Made by a program: the position numbers and the translations under genes. Below, one piece after another: positions 22,761 to 31,801 of a stretch of 40,961 nucleotides of DNA. The notes under the pieces are model-generated. The model was not told the origin of the DNA. It did not search any database and saw nothing but the letters and a program-made list of their open reading frames with translations. The DNA is from Sulfitobacter sp. (GTDB lineage Bacteria; Pseudomonadota; Alphaproteobacteria; Rhodobacterales; Rhodobacteraceae), in assembly GCA_029252045.1 (NCBI GenBank), contig JAQXCD010000043.1:1-40961 (forward strand). Direction: 5' to 3'. Each line of letters starts with the position of its first letter. The first letter of the stretch is position 1.

Positions 22761-24394
22761 AGATCAGCCACAGGGAAGATGCGTCCGCCCTGCACTGTTC
22801 CCCAGACGCGGACGTCCTTCAGGCCGTCGCCGCCGATCTCTTCGGGGTCATCCTCAAGCACCGCAAAATCCGCGCGCTTGCCCGCTTCAATACTGCCGAT
22901 CTCCTGATCCAGATGCAGGGTATAGGCCGCACCCAAGGTGATTGCGTGGAGCGCTTGCGCCACGGTGATCTTGTCCGCTTCGCCCAATGTCCGGCCGGAT
23001 GCAGTCAGACGGTTCACCGCACACCATCCGGTGAACAGCGGCCCCAGCGGGGTGATCGGCGCGTCCGAGTGGATCGCCATCGGCACACCCTCGCGCAGCG
23101 CTGTTCCGCAGGCGTTCATCCGCTCTGCCCGCTCTGGTCCGACGGTCAGTTTGTAATGCTCGTCACCCCAATAGAAGTGGTGGTTGGCAAACAGGTTCAC
23201 ACACAGACCCAGCTTGGCGATTTTGCGGAACTGCGCGGCATCCGCCAGCTGACAGTGCTGCAGCACAAAGCGGTGATCAGGGCTGGGATGTTTTTGCAGG
23301 GCAGCCGTCATCGTCTCGATCACCAGTTGCGTCGCCTGATCGCCATTGGTGTGGGTGTTGATATGAATGCCCTTGGCCAGCGCGTTTTCCAGAATATAGG
23401 CCAGATGCTCGGGCGAGATATACCACAGCCCGTTGGGTGCGCCGTTAAAATACCCCGGATCGCGCAGCCGCGCAGAAAAGCCCTGAATAGAGCCGTCTAC
23501 AACCACTTTGATCTTGCCCAGACGCAGCATTTCCGTGCTCTGCGGCTTCAGCGCTTCGGCGTGTGCAATCAGCTCTTCAGGGCTGATTCCGTGATGATAG
23601 CGCAGCGAGACGATCCGCGTCGGATATTTGGGCCGCGCGGTGACATCGCGGAACAGATCAACCACTTCTTCGGGCAGTTTATTTGCCAGATCGGTAGCCG
23701 TTGTCACGCCTGCGCGCACGCACAGCTTGCCAAAGCGCAGCATGCCTGTCTCGTCGCAGGCCAGCATATCACGGTCAAAGCCTACATGGGGGCTGACGGG
23801 CGTCATCACGTCCGGCCCTTTCAATTCGCCCAGAGGCATTCCGTCCTTGCCCAGCGGCACGCCCTCATGGTTCACGCCCGTGCGTAACAACCCCGCCAAC
23901 TCCAGTGCCTTCGTGTTTACATTCAAGATATGACCGGAGGCATGCATGATCCCGATCGGGCGCGTGGTTGAAACCTGATCCAGGTCTTGTCGCGTCACAC
24001 GCACGTTGTCGAAATAGATCGGGTCCAGCGACCATGCGGGCATCGGCGCATCCGGATCAGTGATCTTCGCCTCCGCTTCTTTCAGCTTGGCGATGACTTC
24101 CCCAAGGGTCTTGCAGCCCTTCTGCATCTCGCCCTCTGGCGACATTCGGTCAAAGAATCCAACGTAAGTATAAGCCCAGAGCGACCCTTCCATCAGATGA
24201 CTGTGAGCTTCGATCAGGCCAGGCATCAGAACCTTATCGGCAAAGCGCGTGTCTAGCGTATACGCGCCCCACCCCGCCAGATCCTCCAGCGGGCCAGTGC
24301 CCAGAATTTTACCGTCCCGTACTGCCACATGGGTGGTATGCGCATGTGCGGGATTCATCGTAATGATCTTGCGGGCGTTGTAAATCGTGATCAT
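22757..24394 (-). CDS. YtcJ-type metal-dependent amidohydrolase
   Basis: 545 aa amidohydrolase-superfamily enzyme. Metal ligands appear in GLIEAHSHLMEGSLW (HxH), in VVVDGSIQGF, HINTHTNGD and VLQHCQLAD, and IHSDAPITP carries the late Asp. The C-terminal SIEAGKRADFAVLEDDPEE closes the composite beta-sandwich domain. No signal peptide, so cytoplasmic. YtcJ-like enzymes hydrolyse C-N bonds of N-acyl or formamide substrates, but few are characterised. Neighbours are a coupled CobW-like GTPase, a divergent LysR regulator and a peptide-type importer, consistent with use of an imported amide or peptide. Confidence 0.92.
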   Translation of the reverse strand: MITIYNARKIITMNPAHAHTTHVAVRDGKILGTGPLEDLAGWGAYTLDTRFADKVLMPGLIEAHSHLMEGSLWAYTYVGFFDRMSPEGEMQKGCKTLGEVIAKLKEAEAKITDPDAPMPAWSLDPIYFDNVRVTRQDLDQVSTTRPIGIMHASGHILNVNTKALELAGLLRTGVNHEGVPLGKDGMPLGELKGPDVMTPVSPHVGFDRDMLACDETGMLRFGKLCVRAGVTTATDLANKLPEEVVDLFRDVTARPKYPTRIVSLRYHHGISPEELIAHAEALKPQSTEMLRLGKIKVVVDGSIQGFSARLRDPGYFNGAPNGLWYISPEHLAYILENALAKGIHINTHTNGDQATQLVIETMTAALQKHPSPDHRFVLQHCQLADAAQFRKIAKLGLCVNLFANHHFYWGDEHYKLTVGPERAERMNACGTALREGVPMAIHSDAPITPLGPLFTGWCAVNRLTASGRTLGEADKITVAQALHAITLGAAYTLHLDQEIGSIEAGKRADFAVLEDDPEEIGGDGLKDVRVWGTVQGGRIFPVADL

Positions 24395-24496
24395 CTGCGG
24401 CTCCTGACAATGCGTTTATCCTAACGCTATTGAATTTGCTTCCCCTCTCAAACTGGTTTTAAGTACCCTAGTAACCACATTTTCTAGGGGAAACGC
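24395..24496. promoter_or_regulatory. Divergent promoter region of the amidohydrolase and LysR genes
   Basis: Two symmetric elements are visible: TTGA-N14-TCAA (24430-24451), of the kind bound by LysR proteins, and CCCTAG/CTAGGG (24466-24471 and 24484-24489, 12-nt spacer) ending next to the LysR ribosome site. On the minus strand TTGAGA with a weak TAGCGT 16 bp downstream may be the amidohydrolase promoter. A LysR protein encoded at one end commonly acts on such a region. Confidence 0.45.
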
Positions 24497-25426
24497 ATGA
24501 GCAGTCTAACCATCAAACAGCTGCGCTATGTAGAGGCCGCGGGGCGGACCGGCTCAATCGCGGCGGCAGCCACCGACATGAATATCTCGCAAAGTTCGAT
24601 CACCGCAGCTATCGACGCATTAGAGGCCGAGACGGGGTATGACCTGTTCACGCGCGTTCCCGCCAAAGGGTTGATGATCACCTCCGCCGGCCAGCAATGT
24701 ATAGCCTTGATCACCGACTTTCTGGGCGATTTCCGCGAATTCGAATCCGAACTTGGTGCCATTGGCGGCACCTCAAGCGGGGTCATCCGGCTTGCGTGTT
24801 TTGCCGCCGCTGCCGCTGCCTTTTTGCCAGCCGCCATTGCCAGCTTTCAACGCAACTACCCCGGAATCCGGTTCGAAATGGTAGAAGGCAACATGGATAC
24901 AGTCACCGGATGTCTGGAGGAGGGTCGCGCCGACATGGCGTTTACCTACCGCGAGGTGGTCCGAGAGGGGCAGCTGTTCCATCCCTTGATCGATCTACCC
25001 CATTTTGCATTGCTCTGCGCCGATGACCCTTTGGCACAGCACTCCAGCGTCAGCTTGTCCGAGCTGTGCCACATGCCGATGATCGAGCTGAACCTGCCCC
25101 GCACACGCACCTACTATTCCGGTCTGTTCAAACAGGCTGGGCTGGACGTGAAGGTGGTCCATAGCTCTTCCTCGGTGGCGATGATCCGCACAATGGTTGC
25201 TGCCAATCTGGGCTTTACCCTATTGAATGCCAAACCCGTGGCCGTGCTGGACGGGCGCGGCGGGTTTCGTGCGGTACCTCTGCGAGATCAGATCGCGGCG
25301 CGCGATTTTGGTCTGGTTCTTCAGGCACGGGTGCGCCAGCCGCGCGCCATCTCCGACTTTCACAACCACTGCGAAATGCTCAGGCGGGCGGGCGGGTTTG
25401 AACAGATGGCAGTACGCCTCAAATAA
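24497..25426 (+). CDS. LysR-family transcriptional regulator
   Basis: 309 aa. N-terminal HTH (LTIKQLRYVEAAGRTGSIAA, then MNISQSSITAAIDALEAETG), linker helix, and type 2 periplasmic-binding-like effector domain (GVIRLACFAAAAAAFLPAAI, FTLLNAKP). The ATG has GGGGA upstream. It is placed between the divergent amidohydrolase-CobW pair and the downstream peptide-type ABC operon and could control either or both. The effector is unknown. Confidence 0.94.
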   Translation: MSSLTIKQLRYVEAAGRTGSIAAAATDMNISQSSITAAIDALEAETGYDLFTRVPAKGLMITSAGQQCIALITDFLGDFREFESELGAIGGTSSGVIRLACFAAAAAAFLPAAIASFQRNYPGIRFEMVEGNMDTVTGCLEEGRADMAFTYREVVREGQLFHPLIDLPHFALLCADDPLAQHSSVSLSELCHMPMIELNLPRTRTYYSGLFKQAGLDVKVVHSSSSVAMIRTMVAANLGFTLLNAKPVAVLDGRGGFRAVPLRDQIAARDFGLVLQARVRQPRAISDFHNHCEMLRRAGGFEQMAVRLK

Positions 25427-25570
25427 ATGCAGCCCTGCACAACAAACAGACAACTGACAACTGACAAGTAACTTTATAAAATGCACTAATTGGATTTAGA
25501 AAAACTGTTTTGTGAGGGTATGACCCCGCGTTAGCCTTTCCATAATTAACCATAATGGGGAGTCTAAATC
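25427..25570 (+). promoter_or_regulatory. Upstream region of the peptide-type ABC operon with two sets of direct repeats
   Basis: This 144-bp gap is AT-rich. ACAACTG is repeated in tandem (25450-25456 and 25457-25463) and continues as ACAAGTA. CCATAAT occurs twice with a 10-bp period (25540-25546 and 25550-25556), one helical turn apart, and the first copy contains CATAAT, which could act as a -10. No strong -35 is apparent. A GGGGAG ribosome site (25557-25562) precedes the GTG start. Confidence 0.4.
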
Positions 25571-27148
25571 GTGACAAAACAGTTTAAATCACTGCTGGCT
25601 GCAACAGCGCTCGGCAGTATGATCGCCTTTGGCGCGCAAGCCGAAGAGCCAGTGCGCGGCGGTACGTTGATCCACGCGATGGGGCAAACGCCACGCCACC
25701 TGAACCCTGCTGTACAATCAGGCATCGCCACCGGCGCGCCGGGCACACAGCTGTTTGCGGCCCCTCTGCGCTATGATACAGACTGGACACCGCAACCCTA
25801 TCTGGCCGAAAGCTGGGAGTGGGGCAACGACGGGCTGACCATGACCCTCAAGCTGGTCAAAGGTGCCACATTCCACGATGGCGCGCCGATCACCTCCGAG
25901 GATGTCGCGTTTTCTGTCAAAACCGTTCAGGAAAACCACCCGTTTAAATCCATGTTTGACGTGGTCACATCGGTGGATACACCTGACGCGCACACGGCCG
26001 TTCTGAACCTGAGCCAACCGCACCCCGCGCTGCTGTTGGCCATGTCCAGCCAGCTGCTGCCGATCATTCCAAAGCATGTTTATGGCGACGGGCAAGATGT
26101 CGCCTCACACCCGCAAAACAGTGAAAACGTCGTTGGGTCCGGCCCTTTCAAGCTGGTCGAGTTCAACCGCGACCAGAACATCGTACTTGAGCGGTTTGAT
26201 GATTTCTTCATCGAAGGCCGCCCCTATCTGGACCGCATCGTCTACCGCATCATCAAAGACGCCTCCTCGCGGGCGATCGGTCTGGAAAACGGCGAGCTGC
26301 ACATGTCCACGTTTGAAAACACCGTGCGCAACATCGAGCGGATGAAGGAAAACGCGGATCTGGTTGTCACAGATCAGGGCTATGCCGCTGTGGGTCCGCT
26401 CAACTGGCTGGCGTTTAATGTAGGCTCCGAAGGTCCGACATCGGACAAACGTGTGCGTCAGGCAATCGCCTATGCCATCGACAAAAAGTTCATCCTGAAT
26501 GCGATCATGCAAGGGATCAGCCTTGAGGCCAAAACCGGCATTCACCCCGGATCACCGCTCTATGATGGTAACGTAAACGGCTATGACATCGACCTCGACA
26601 AAGCCAACGCGCTGCTGGACGAGGCGGGCTTCCCCCGCGATGTCAACGGCACACGTTTTGCCCTGACCATCGACTACGGCAACCCCACCACCAAGCCGCA
26701 GGCGGAATTCACCAAAGCATCGCTGTCCAAGGTCGGTATTGATGTGACTGTGAACAGCTTTGTCGATTTCCCGACATGGGCGCAGAAAATCTCCAACCAC
26801 AACTTTGATATGACGTGGGATACGGTTTTCAACTGGGGTGATCCGGTGATTGGTGTTCACCGCACCTATTCATCCGACAACATCAAACCGGGTGTGATCT
26901 GGTCAAACACCCAGCAGTACAGCAACCCCAAGATCGACGAGCTGATGGCGCAGGGCGCCAAGGAAATCGATCCAGACAAGCGCAAGGCGATCTATAGCGA
27001 GTTCCAGCAGATTCTGGCCGAAGACCTGCCCGTCTACTGGACGAACACGCTGCCGTATCACACGATCTACTCGACCAAAGTTGGCAACCCGCCTATGGGC
27101 ATCTGGGCCTCCGGCTCGCCCTATGACCTCGTGTACCTGAAGGAATAA
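25571..27148 (+). CDS. Peptide/oligopeptide-type ABC transporter substrate-binding protein (SBP_bac_5)
   Basis: 525 aa. A Sec signal peptide (MTKQFKSLLAATALGSMIAF, cut after AQA) is followed by the family-5 pattern GGTLIHAMGQTPRHLNPA, LAESWEWGNDGLTMTLKL and GATFHDGAPITSEDVAFS; DLVYLKE ends the protein. A GTG start at 25571 is used because GGGGAG lies 8 nt upstream and the preceding ATG at 25554 is out of frame. Family-5 proteins bind dipeptides, oligopeptides, opines, nickel chelates or glycosides, so the ligand is open. First gene of a complete five-gene importer. Confidence 0.93.
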   Translation: MTKQFKSLLAATALGSMIAFGAQAEEPVRGGTLIHAMGQTPRHLNPAVQSGIATGAPGTQLFAAPLRYDTDWTPQPYLAESWEWGNDGLTMTLKLVKGATFHDGAPITSEDVAFSVKTVQENHPFKSMFDVVTSVDTPDAHTAVLNLSQPHPALLLAMSSQLLPIIPKHVYGDGQDVASHPQNSENVVGSGPFKLVEFNRDQNIVLERFDDFFIEGRPYLDRIVYRIIKDASSRAIGLENGELHMSTFENTVRNIERMKENADLVVTDQGYAAVGPLNWLAFNVGSEGPTSDKRVRQAIAYAIDKKFILNAIMQGISLEAKTGIHPGSPLYDGNVNGYDIDLDKANALLDEAGFPRDVNGTRFALTIDYGNPTTKPQAEFTKASLSKVGIDVTVNSFVDFPTWAQKISNHNFDMTWDTVFNWGDPVIGVHRTYSSDNIKPGVIWSNTQQYSNPKIDELMAQGAKEIDPDKRKAIYSEFQQILAEDLPVYWTNTLPYHTIYSTKVGNPPMGIWASGSPYDLVYLKE

Positions 27149-27159
27149 ATACTGCTCCC

Positions 27160-27193
27160 GCCTGTCCCGATTACCCGGGGCAGGCATTTTCTT
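27160..27193 (+). terminator. Intrinsic terminator/attenuator between binding-protein and permease genes
   Basis: A 10-bp stem with one G-U pair (GCCTGTCCCG at 27160-27169 with CGGGGCAGGC at 27176-27185) closes a 6-nt loop and is followed by ATTTTCTT. It begins 11 bp after the binding-protein stop and ends 23 bp before the permease start. Like the livJ-livH hairpin it should lower permease and ATPase expression relative to the binding protein. Confidence 0.82.
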
Positions 27194-27215
27194 CCCAGCG
27201 TGTTGCAAGGTTCCT

Positions 27216-28193
27216 ATGGCCATTTTCATGACGATACTTCAGCGGCTCACCTATGCCGCTTTGCTACTGATTGCAGTTCTGGTGCTGAATTTCACCATGA
27301 TGAACCTCGCACCGGGGGATGTCGCTGACACGATTGCCGCCTCCATGGGCGGCGCCGACGCAGAGCTGATGGACAAAATCCGGGCAGAATACGGACTGGA
27401 CCAGCCGTTCATTGTGCAACTGGGCGCCTATATTGGCCGCGTGCTGAGCTTTGATCTGGGGTATTCCTATTTCTACAACGCCCCCGTTACCGAACTGATA
27501 TTTGAACGACTCCCCGCCACGCTGTTGCTGGTGATCGCCGCACAAGTCCTTGCTCTTGTGATTGGCGTGTTGCTGGGCGTCTTTTCAGCCCGCCATCCCA
27601 ACGGGGTCGCCAATTACTTTGTGACGCTGTTTGCCCTATTCGGGTATGCAGCTCCGGTATTCTGGACCGGTATCCTGCTGCTGATCGGCTTTTCGCTGAA
27701 AATCCCGTTGTTCCCTGTCGCAGGGATGAGTGATGTGACAATCGAAGGCGGCTTTTTTGTAAAAGCACTGGATATTGCACATCACATGGTGCTGCCTGTT
27801 ATCACGCTAGGCTCTATTTTTCTGGCGCTCTATTCCCGCCTGTCACGGGCGTCCATGCTGGAGGTCCTCGGCTCGGACTATGTGCGCACCGCCAAGGCCA
27901 AGGGGCTTTCCCCGCGCGAAGTTACCCTGAAACATGCGCTGAAAAACGCGCTGCCGCCGGTGGTCACACTGGCTGGTTTGCAGTTCTCGGCAGTGATTTC
28001 GGGGGCGGTTCTGGTCGAGACGGTATTCTCCTGGCCCGGACTGGGACAGCTTGCGCTGACGTCGATCCTTGCTCGCGACACGCCAACTATTCTGGGAATC
28101 CTGTTCTTTTCCGCGCTGGTGGTCATCATCGGCAACTTGCTGACTGATCTGGTGATGCGGATGATTGACCCCCGTGTAAGAGGGCGCGCGTGA
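27216..28193 (+). CDS. Dipeptide-type ABC transporter permease (DppB-like)
   Basis: 325 aa inner-membrane permease with about six hydrophobic helices. DppB hallmarks are FTMMNLAPGDVAD after the first helix, YGLDQPFIVQLGAYIGRVLSFDLG, the cytoplasmic coupling motif DYVRTAKAKGLSPREV (EAA loop) and VLVETVFSWPGLGQL. It has an AAGG site 6 nt upstream of the ATG. Its stop overlaps the next start by one base (TGATG). Confidence 0.94.
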   Translation: MAIFMTILQRLTYAALLLIAVLVLNFTMMNLAPGDVADTIAASMGGADAELMDKIRAEYGLDQPFIVQLGAYIGRVLSFDLGYSYFYNAPVTELIFERLPATLLLVIAAQVLALVIGVLLGVFSARHPNGVANYFVTLFALFGYAAPVFWTGILLLIGFSLKIPLFPVAGMSDVTIEGGFFVKALDIAHHMVLPVITLGSIFLALYSRLSRASMLEVLGSDYVRTAKAKGLSPREVTLKHALKNALPPVVTLAGLQFSAVISGAVLVETVFSWPGLGQLALTSILARDTPTILGILFFSALVVIIGNLLTDLVMRMIDPRVRGRA

Positions 28194-29065
28194 TGAAAAT
28201 GATCGAAGACATCCCACCAAAGGCACGCTCGCCCTTCTCCGAAGCCTTCGAGATGTTCCGCCGCAACCATGCCGCCGTGATCGGGCTGGTCATTCTGCTT
28301 TCCATCATTGCCATCGCGGTCATTGGCCCCATGGTCTATCCCGGTGATCCGTTTGATATGGTCTGGATTCCTTTCACCCCCCCCGGTGAACAGGGCTATC
28401 TGATGGGCACCGACTATCTGGGTCGTGACCTACTGTCGTTGCTGATCCACGGGGCCAAGGTTTCGCTGACCATCGGGATATCTGCGGCGGTGGTCACTGT
28501 TACCATCGGCATCACCGTGGGAGCGCTGGCCGGCTTCTACCGCGGTTGGGTCGAAGAAGTCCTGATGCGTCTGACAGAATTCTTTCAGGTTCTGCCAACG
28601 TTGCTGTTCTCGATGGTCATCGTCTCGCTGTTTGGTGCATCGTTGATGATGATCACATTGGCCATCGGGCTGGTCAGCTGGCCCGCCGTCGCCCGCATCA
28701 CACGCGCCGAATTCATGCGCATCCGCGAGCTGGAATATGTAACGGCCGCGCGTGCAGGTGGCGTCAAAAATGGTCGACTGATCTTTAGCGTAATCCTGCC
28801 AAACGCCCTGCCCCCGATCATTGTGCAAGCCGCCCTCATGGTAGGTTCTGCCATTCTGTTCGAGGCCGGCCTGTCTTTTCTCGGTCTGACCGACCCCAAT
28901 GTCGCCAGTTGGGGCCAGATCATCGGCAGCAACCGCGAATACATCCTCGATGCCAGTTATACCGTGACCGTCCCGGGTGTGGCGATTTTTATCACTGTGC
29001 TGGCAATTTCACTGGTTGGTGACGGCCTGAATGACGCGCTTAACCCGAAACTGAGGCAGCGATGA
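28193..29065 (+). CDS. Dipeptide-type ABC transporter permease (DppC-like)
   Basis: 290 aa. An N-terminal hydrophobic helix (HAAVIGLVILLSIIAIAVIG) is followed by GTDYLGRDLLSLLIHGAKVS, typical of DppC, and the EAA loop ELEYVTAARAGGVKN; LFEAGLSFLGLTDP comes near the end. The ATG at 28193 (TGATG overlap) is preferred to the GTG one codon upstream. Heterodimer partner of the DppB-like protein. Confidence 0.94.
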   Translation: MKMIEDIPPKARSPFSEAFEMFRRNHAAVIGLVILLSIIAIAVIGPMVYPGDPFDMVWIPFTPPGEQGYLMGTDYLGRDLLSLLIHGAKVSLTIGISAAVVTVTIGITVGALAGFYRGWVEEVLMRLTEFFQVLPTLLFSMVIVSLFGASLMMITLAIGLVSWPAVARITRAEFMRIRELEYVTAARAGGVKNGRLIFSVILPNALPPIIVQAALMVGSAILFEAGLSFLGLTDPNVASWGQIIGSNREYILDASYTVTVPGVAIFITVLAISLVGDGLNDALNPKLRQR

Positions 29066-30048
29066 CCGAACCCCTGTTAAAGATAGAAAACCTGCGGATC
29101 GAACTCGCGCTGCGCAGCGGCCAAGCGCCGGTGATCGACGATCTTTCACTGGAACTGCGGCCGGGCGAAACGCTCAGCTTTGTGGGGGAGTCCGGTTGCG
29201 GCAAATCCATGACGGCGCTGGCCATCATGGGGCTGTTGCCTGAAAAGGTAGGATCGATTGCCGGCGGGCGTATCCTGTTTGACGGGCGCGACATGGCACA
29301 AATGAACGATGCCCAATTGCGCAGTATCCGTGGCAATGAAATCTCGATGATTTTTCAAGAGCCGATGACCTCGCTCAACCCCGTCTATACGGTGGGCGAA
29401 CAGATTGCCGAAGTGCTGCGCCGCCACAAAGGCATGAGCAAACAGGCCGCTTGGGCGCGCGCGATCGAGTTGTTGGACGCCGTTCGGATCCCTAACGCCA
29501 AATCCCGCGTCAGTGACTATCCGCACCAGATGTCAGGCGGTCAGCGCCAGCGGGTAATGATTGCCATCGCCTTGGCCTGTGCCCCTAAAATCCTTATCGC
29601 GGATGAGCCGACCACGGCACTCGACGTCACGGTACAAGCGCAGATTTTTGATCTGCTGCGCGATCTGGGGCGTGAGACAGGAACGGCGATCATCCTGATC
29701 ACCCACGACATGGGCGCTGTATCTGAGATGGCAGACCGCATGGTGGTGATGTACGCCGGCCGCAAGGCCGAGGATGGGCCGGTGGCCCCTGTCATCAGTC
29801 ACCCGCGCCACCCCTATACCAAGGGCCTCATCTCCTGCGTGCCGCACCTGCTGGCCAAGTTGACAGAACAACGGCCCGACCTGACCGAAGTGCCCGGCAT
29901 TGTGCCCGCCCTTGCCAGCTTTGGCGCCGATGCCTGCCTCTTTGCATCGCGCTGCGACATGGCCGATGACAAGTGCCGCAGCAGCCGCCCCCCCGAAGTC
30001 GCCTTTGGCGAACAACATTCCGCCTGCTGGAAGGCTGACCAGTTATGA
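29062..30048 (+). CDS. Dipeptide-type ABC transporter ATPase (DppD-like)
   Basis: 328 aa. Walker A GESGCGKSM, Q-loop ISMIFQEPMTSLNPV, signature MSGGQRQRVMIA, Walker B ILIADEPTTALDV, H-loop ITHDM. The C-terminal oligopeptide-transporter extension has the cysteine-bearing FASRCDMADDKC motif, which in relatives can hold an iron-sulphur cluster. Starts with a 4-bp overlap on the permease gene and overlaps the next ATPase gene by 4 bp. Confidence 0.94.
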   Translation: MTEPLLKIENLRIELALRSGQAPVIDDLSLELRPGETLSFVGESGCGKSMTALAIMGLLPEKVGSIAGGRILFDGRDMAQMNDAQLRSIRGNEISMIFQEPMTSLNPVYTVGEQIAEVLRRHKGMSKQAAWARAIELLDAVRIPNAKSRVSDYPHQMSGGQRQRVMIAIALACAPKILIADEPTTALDVTVQAQIFDLLRDLGRETGTAIILITHDMGAVSEMADRMVVMYAGRKAEDGPVAPVISHPRHPYTKGLISCVPHLLAKLTEQRPDLTEVPGIVPALASFGADACLFASRCDMADDKCRSSRPPEVAFGEQHSACWKADQL

Positions 30049-31001
30049 CCGCACTTTTGACCGTCGAAAACCTCTCTGTCCGGTTCCCGATCAAACGGGG
30101 CTGGGGCAAGACCAGCTGGCTTTATGCCGTGGACGATGTGTCCTTTGAGGTCCAGCGCGGCGAGACATTGGCGATTGTAGGCGAAAGCGGATCCGGCAAA
30201 ACCACTGCCGCCCTTGGCGTGGCGCGTCTGGTCGGTAACTCAGGGGGCAAGGTTGACCTGGCTGGCGAGGATTTTCTGGCGCTGGAGCCGGAAGCGCTGC
30301 GCCGTGCCCGCGCCAAAGTACAGGTGATTTTCCAAGACCCCTATTCATCGCTCAACCCGCGCCTGCGCGCCGAAGCGATTGTGCGCGAGCCGATGGACAG
30401 CATCGGCACCCTACCTGTAGACCAGCGCGCCGCGCGTGTGGCCGAGCTGTTTGAGCAGGTCGGCCTGCGCCCCGAACAGATGAAACTGTTTCCGCACCAG
30501 TTCTCCGGCGGTCAGCGCCAACGCATCGGCATCGCCCGCGCACTGGCAACCAATCCGGAACTGATTATTTGTGACGAAGCGGTCAGTGCGCTTGATGTTG
30601 CCGTGCAGGCGCAAATCCTCAATCTGCTGCGCCGCTTGCAGCGCGACCTTGGCCTGACTTACCTGTTCATCAGCCATGATCTGGGCGTTGTCCAACACAT
30701 GAGCGATCACATCGCGGTCATGTATATGGGCAAGATCGTCGAATACGCGGACCGTCTGTCGCTGTTCAACTCCCCGCGCCATCCCTACACCAAAGCTCTG
30801 CTCTCTGCGGTCCCGTCGGTGGACCAGAAACGCAAGGTTGAGCGCTTGTTGATCCCCGGTGATCCGCCTGATCCGTTGAACCCGCCCAGAGGCTGCCGCT
30901 TTGCTTCACGCTGCCACTTTGTCGAAGACGCCTGCCGCAGCGAACAACCACCCCTCACCGAGGTGGCTGCACATCACAAAGTGGCCTGCATCAAAGCCTA
31001 G
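30045..31001 (+). CDS. Dipeptide-type ABC transporter ATPase (DppF-like)
   Basis: 318 aa. Walker A GESGSGKTT, Q-loop VQVIFQDPYSSLNP, signature FSGGQRQRIGIA, Walker B LIICDEAVSALDV (Ala replaces the usual Pro after DE), H-loop ISHDL. The C-terminal FASRCHFVEDAC cysteine motif matches its partner ATPase. The last gene of the importer operon; its TAG stop overlaps the convergent tupA stop within one CTAG. Confidence 0.94.
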   Translation: MTALLTVENLSVRFPIKRGWGKTSWLYAVDDVSFEVQRGETLAIVGESGSGKTTAALGVARLVGNSGGKVDLAGEDFLALEPEALRRARAKVQVIFQDPYSSLNPRLRAEAIVREPMDSIGTLPVDQRAARVAELFEQVGLRPEQMKLFPHQFSGGQRQRIGIARALATNPELIICDEAVSALDVAVQAQILNLLRRLQRDLGLTYLFISHDLGVVQHMSDHIAVMYMGKIVEYADRLSLFNSPRHPYTKALLSAVPSVDQKRKVERLLIPGDPPDPLNPPRGCRFASRCHFVEDACRSEQPPLTEVAAHHKVACIKA

Positions 31002-31801
31002 TTTGTGGCGTTGAAGGTAAACAGCGTCTCACCGTTGATGGTATAGCCATTGATCAGCTCCGCCGCGCGCGGGCTGGTCAGCCATTCTTCCAGCTTTGCC
31101 GCCAGTTCGCCTTTGACATGGGCGTGCTTCTCAACACTCACCGGAAGGTATGCGTATTGGTTAAAGAGCACCGGATCACCCGCGAACAGCAGTGCCAGCG
31201 TGCCCTTGTTGCCAAAATTCAGCCAGCTGGCGCGGTCCGACAGGATATAGGCATCCATTCCCGCAGCCGTGTTCAGCGCGGCGCCCATGCCAGATCCGGT
31301 GGCATTGTACCAAGTACCAAACTGCTCTGGTTCAAGCGTCGTCGCACGCCACAAGCTCAGTTCTTTCTTGTGGGTGCCGCTGTCATCGCCCCGGCTGACA
31401 AAAGTCGCCTCGGCAGTGGCAATCGCCTGCAAAGCCTCGGCTGCGGTTTTGGCAGCGCCCACTTGGGCTGCGTCCGCCGCTGGGCCGATCACAACAAAAT
31501 CGTTGTACATAATCTCTCGGCGGTGCGGGCCGAAACCGCCCTCCACAAACGCCTCTTCCGCTTTGCGGCTGTGCACAAGGATCGCATCCACGTCACCCGC
31601 TTCGCCCAGCTTCAGCGCCTGACCGGTACCAACCACGATCAACTGCACCTCAAGGCCCAAATCCTCGGCAGCGGCCGGCAGCAGAATTTCCGCCAACCCC
31701 GAGTTGTGGAAGGAGGTTGTAACTGCCATGCGCATGACATCCTGCGCGCTGGCAACACTGGCCCAAACCATCAGGGCCGATGACAATAATATCCGCTTCA
31801 T
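30998..31801 (-). CDS. tupA: Tungstate-type ABC transporter substrate-binding protein (TupA-like)
   Basis: 267 aa periplasmic oxyanion-binding protein. A signal peptide (MKRILLSSALMVWASVASA) precedes the mature start QDVMRMAVTTSFHNSGLAEI; the TTS..SGL motif and RGDDSGTHKKELSLW are the TupA oxyanion-pocket signatures, as distinct from ModA. The start overlaps the tupC stop (ATGA), and GAGGAG lies 10 nt upstream. The gene order here is tupB-tupC-tupA, with the binding protein last. It would supply tungstate (or molybdate) for tungsto/molybdoenzymes; none is encoded in the window. Confidence 0.88.
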   Translation of the reverse strand: MKRILLSSALMVWASVASAQDVMRMAVTTSFHNSGLAEILLPAAAEDLGLEVQLIVVGTGQALKLGEAGDVDAILVHSRKAEEAFVEGGFGPHRREIMYNDFVVIGPAADAAQVGAAKTAAEALQAIATAEATFVSRGDDSGTHKKELSLWRATTLEPEQFGTWYNATGSGMGAALNTAAGMDAYILSDRASWLNFGNKGTLALLFAGDPVLFNQYAYLPVSVEKHAHVKGELAAKLEEWLTSPRAAELINGYTINGETLFTFNATN

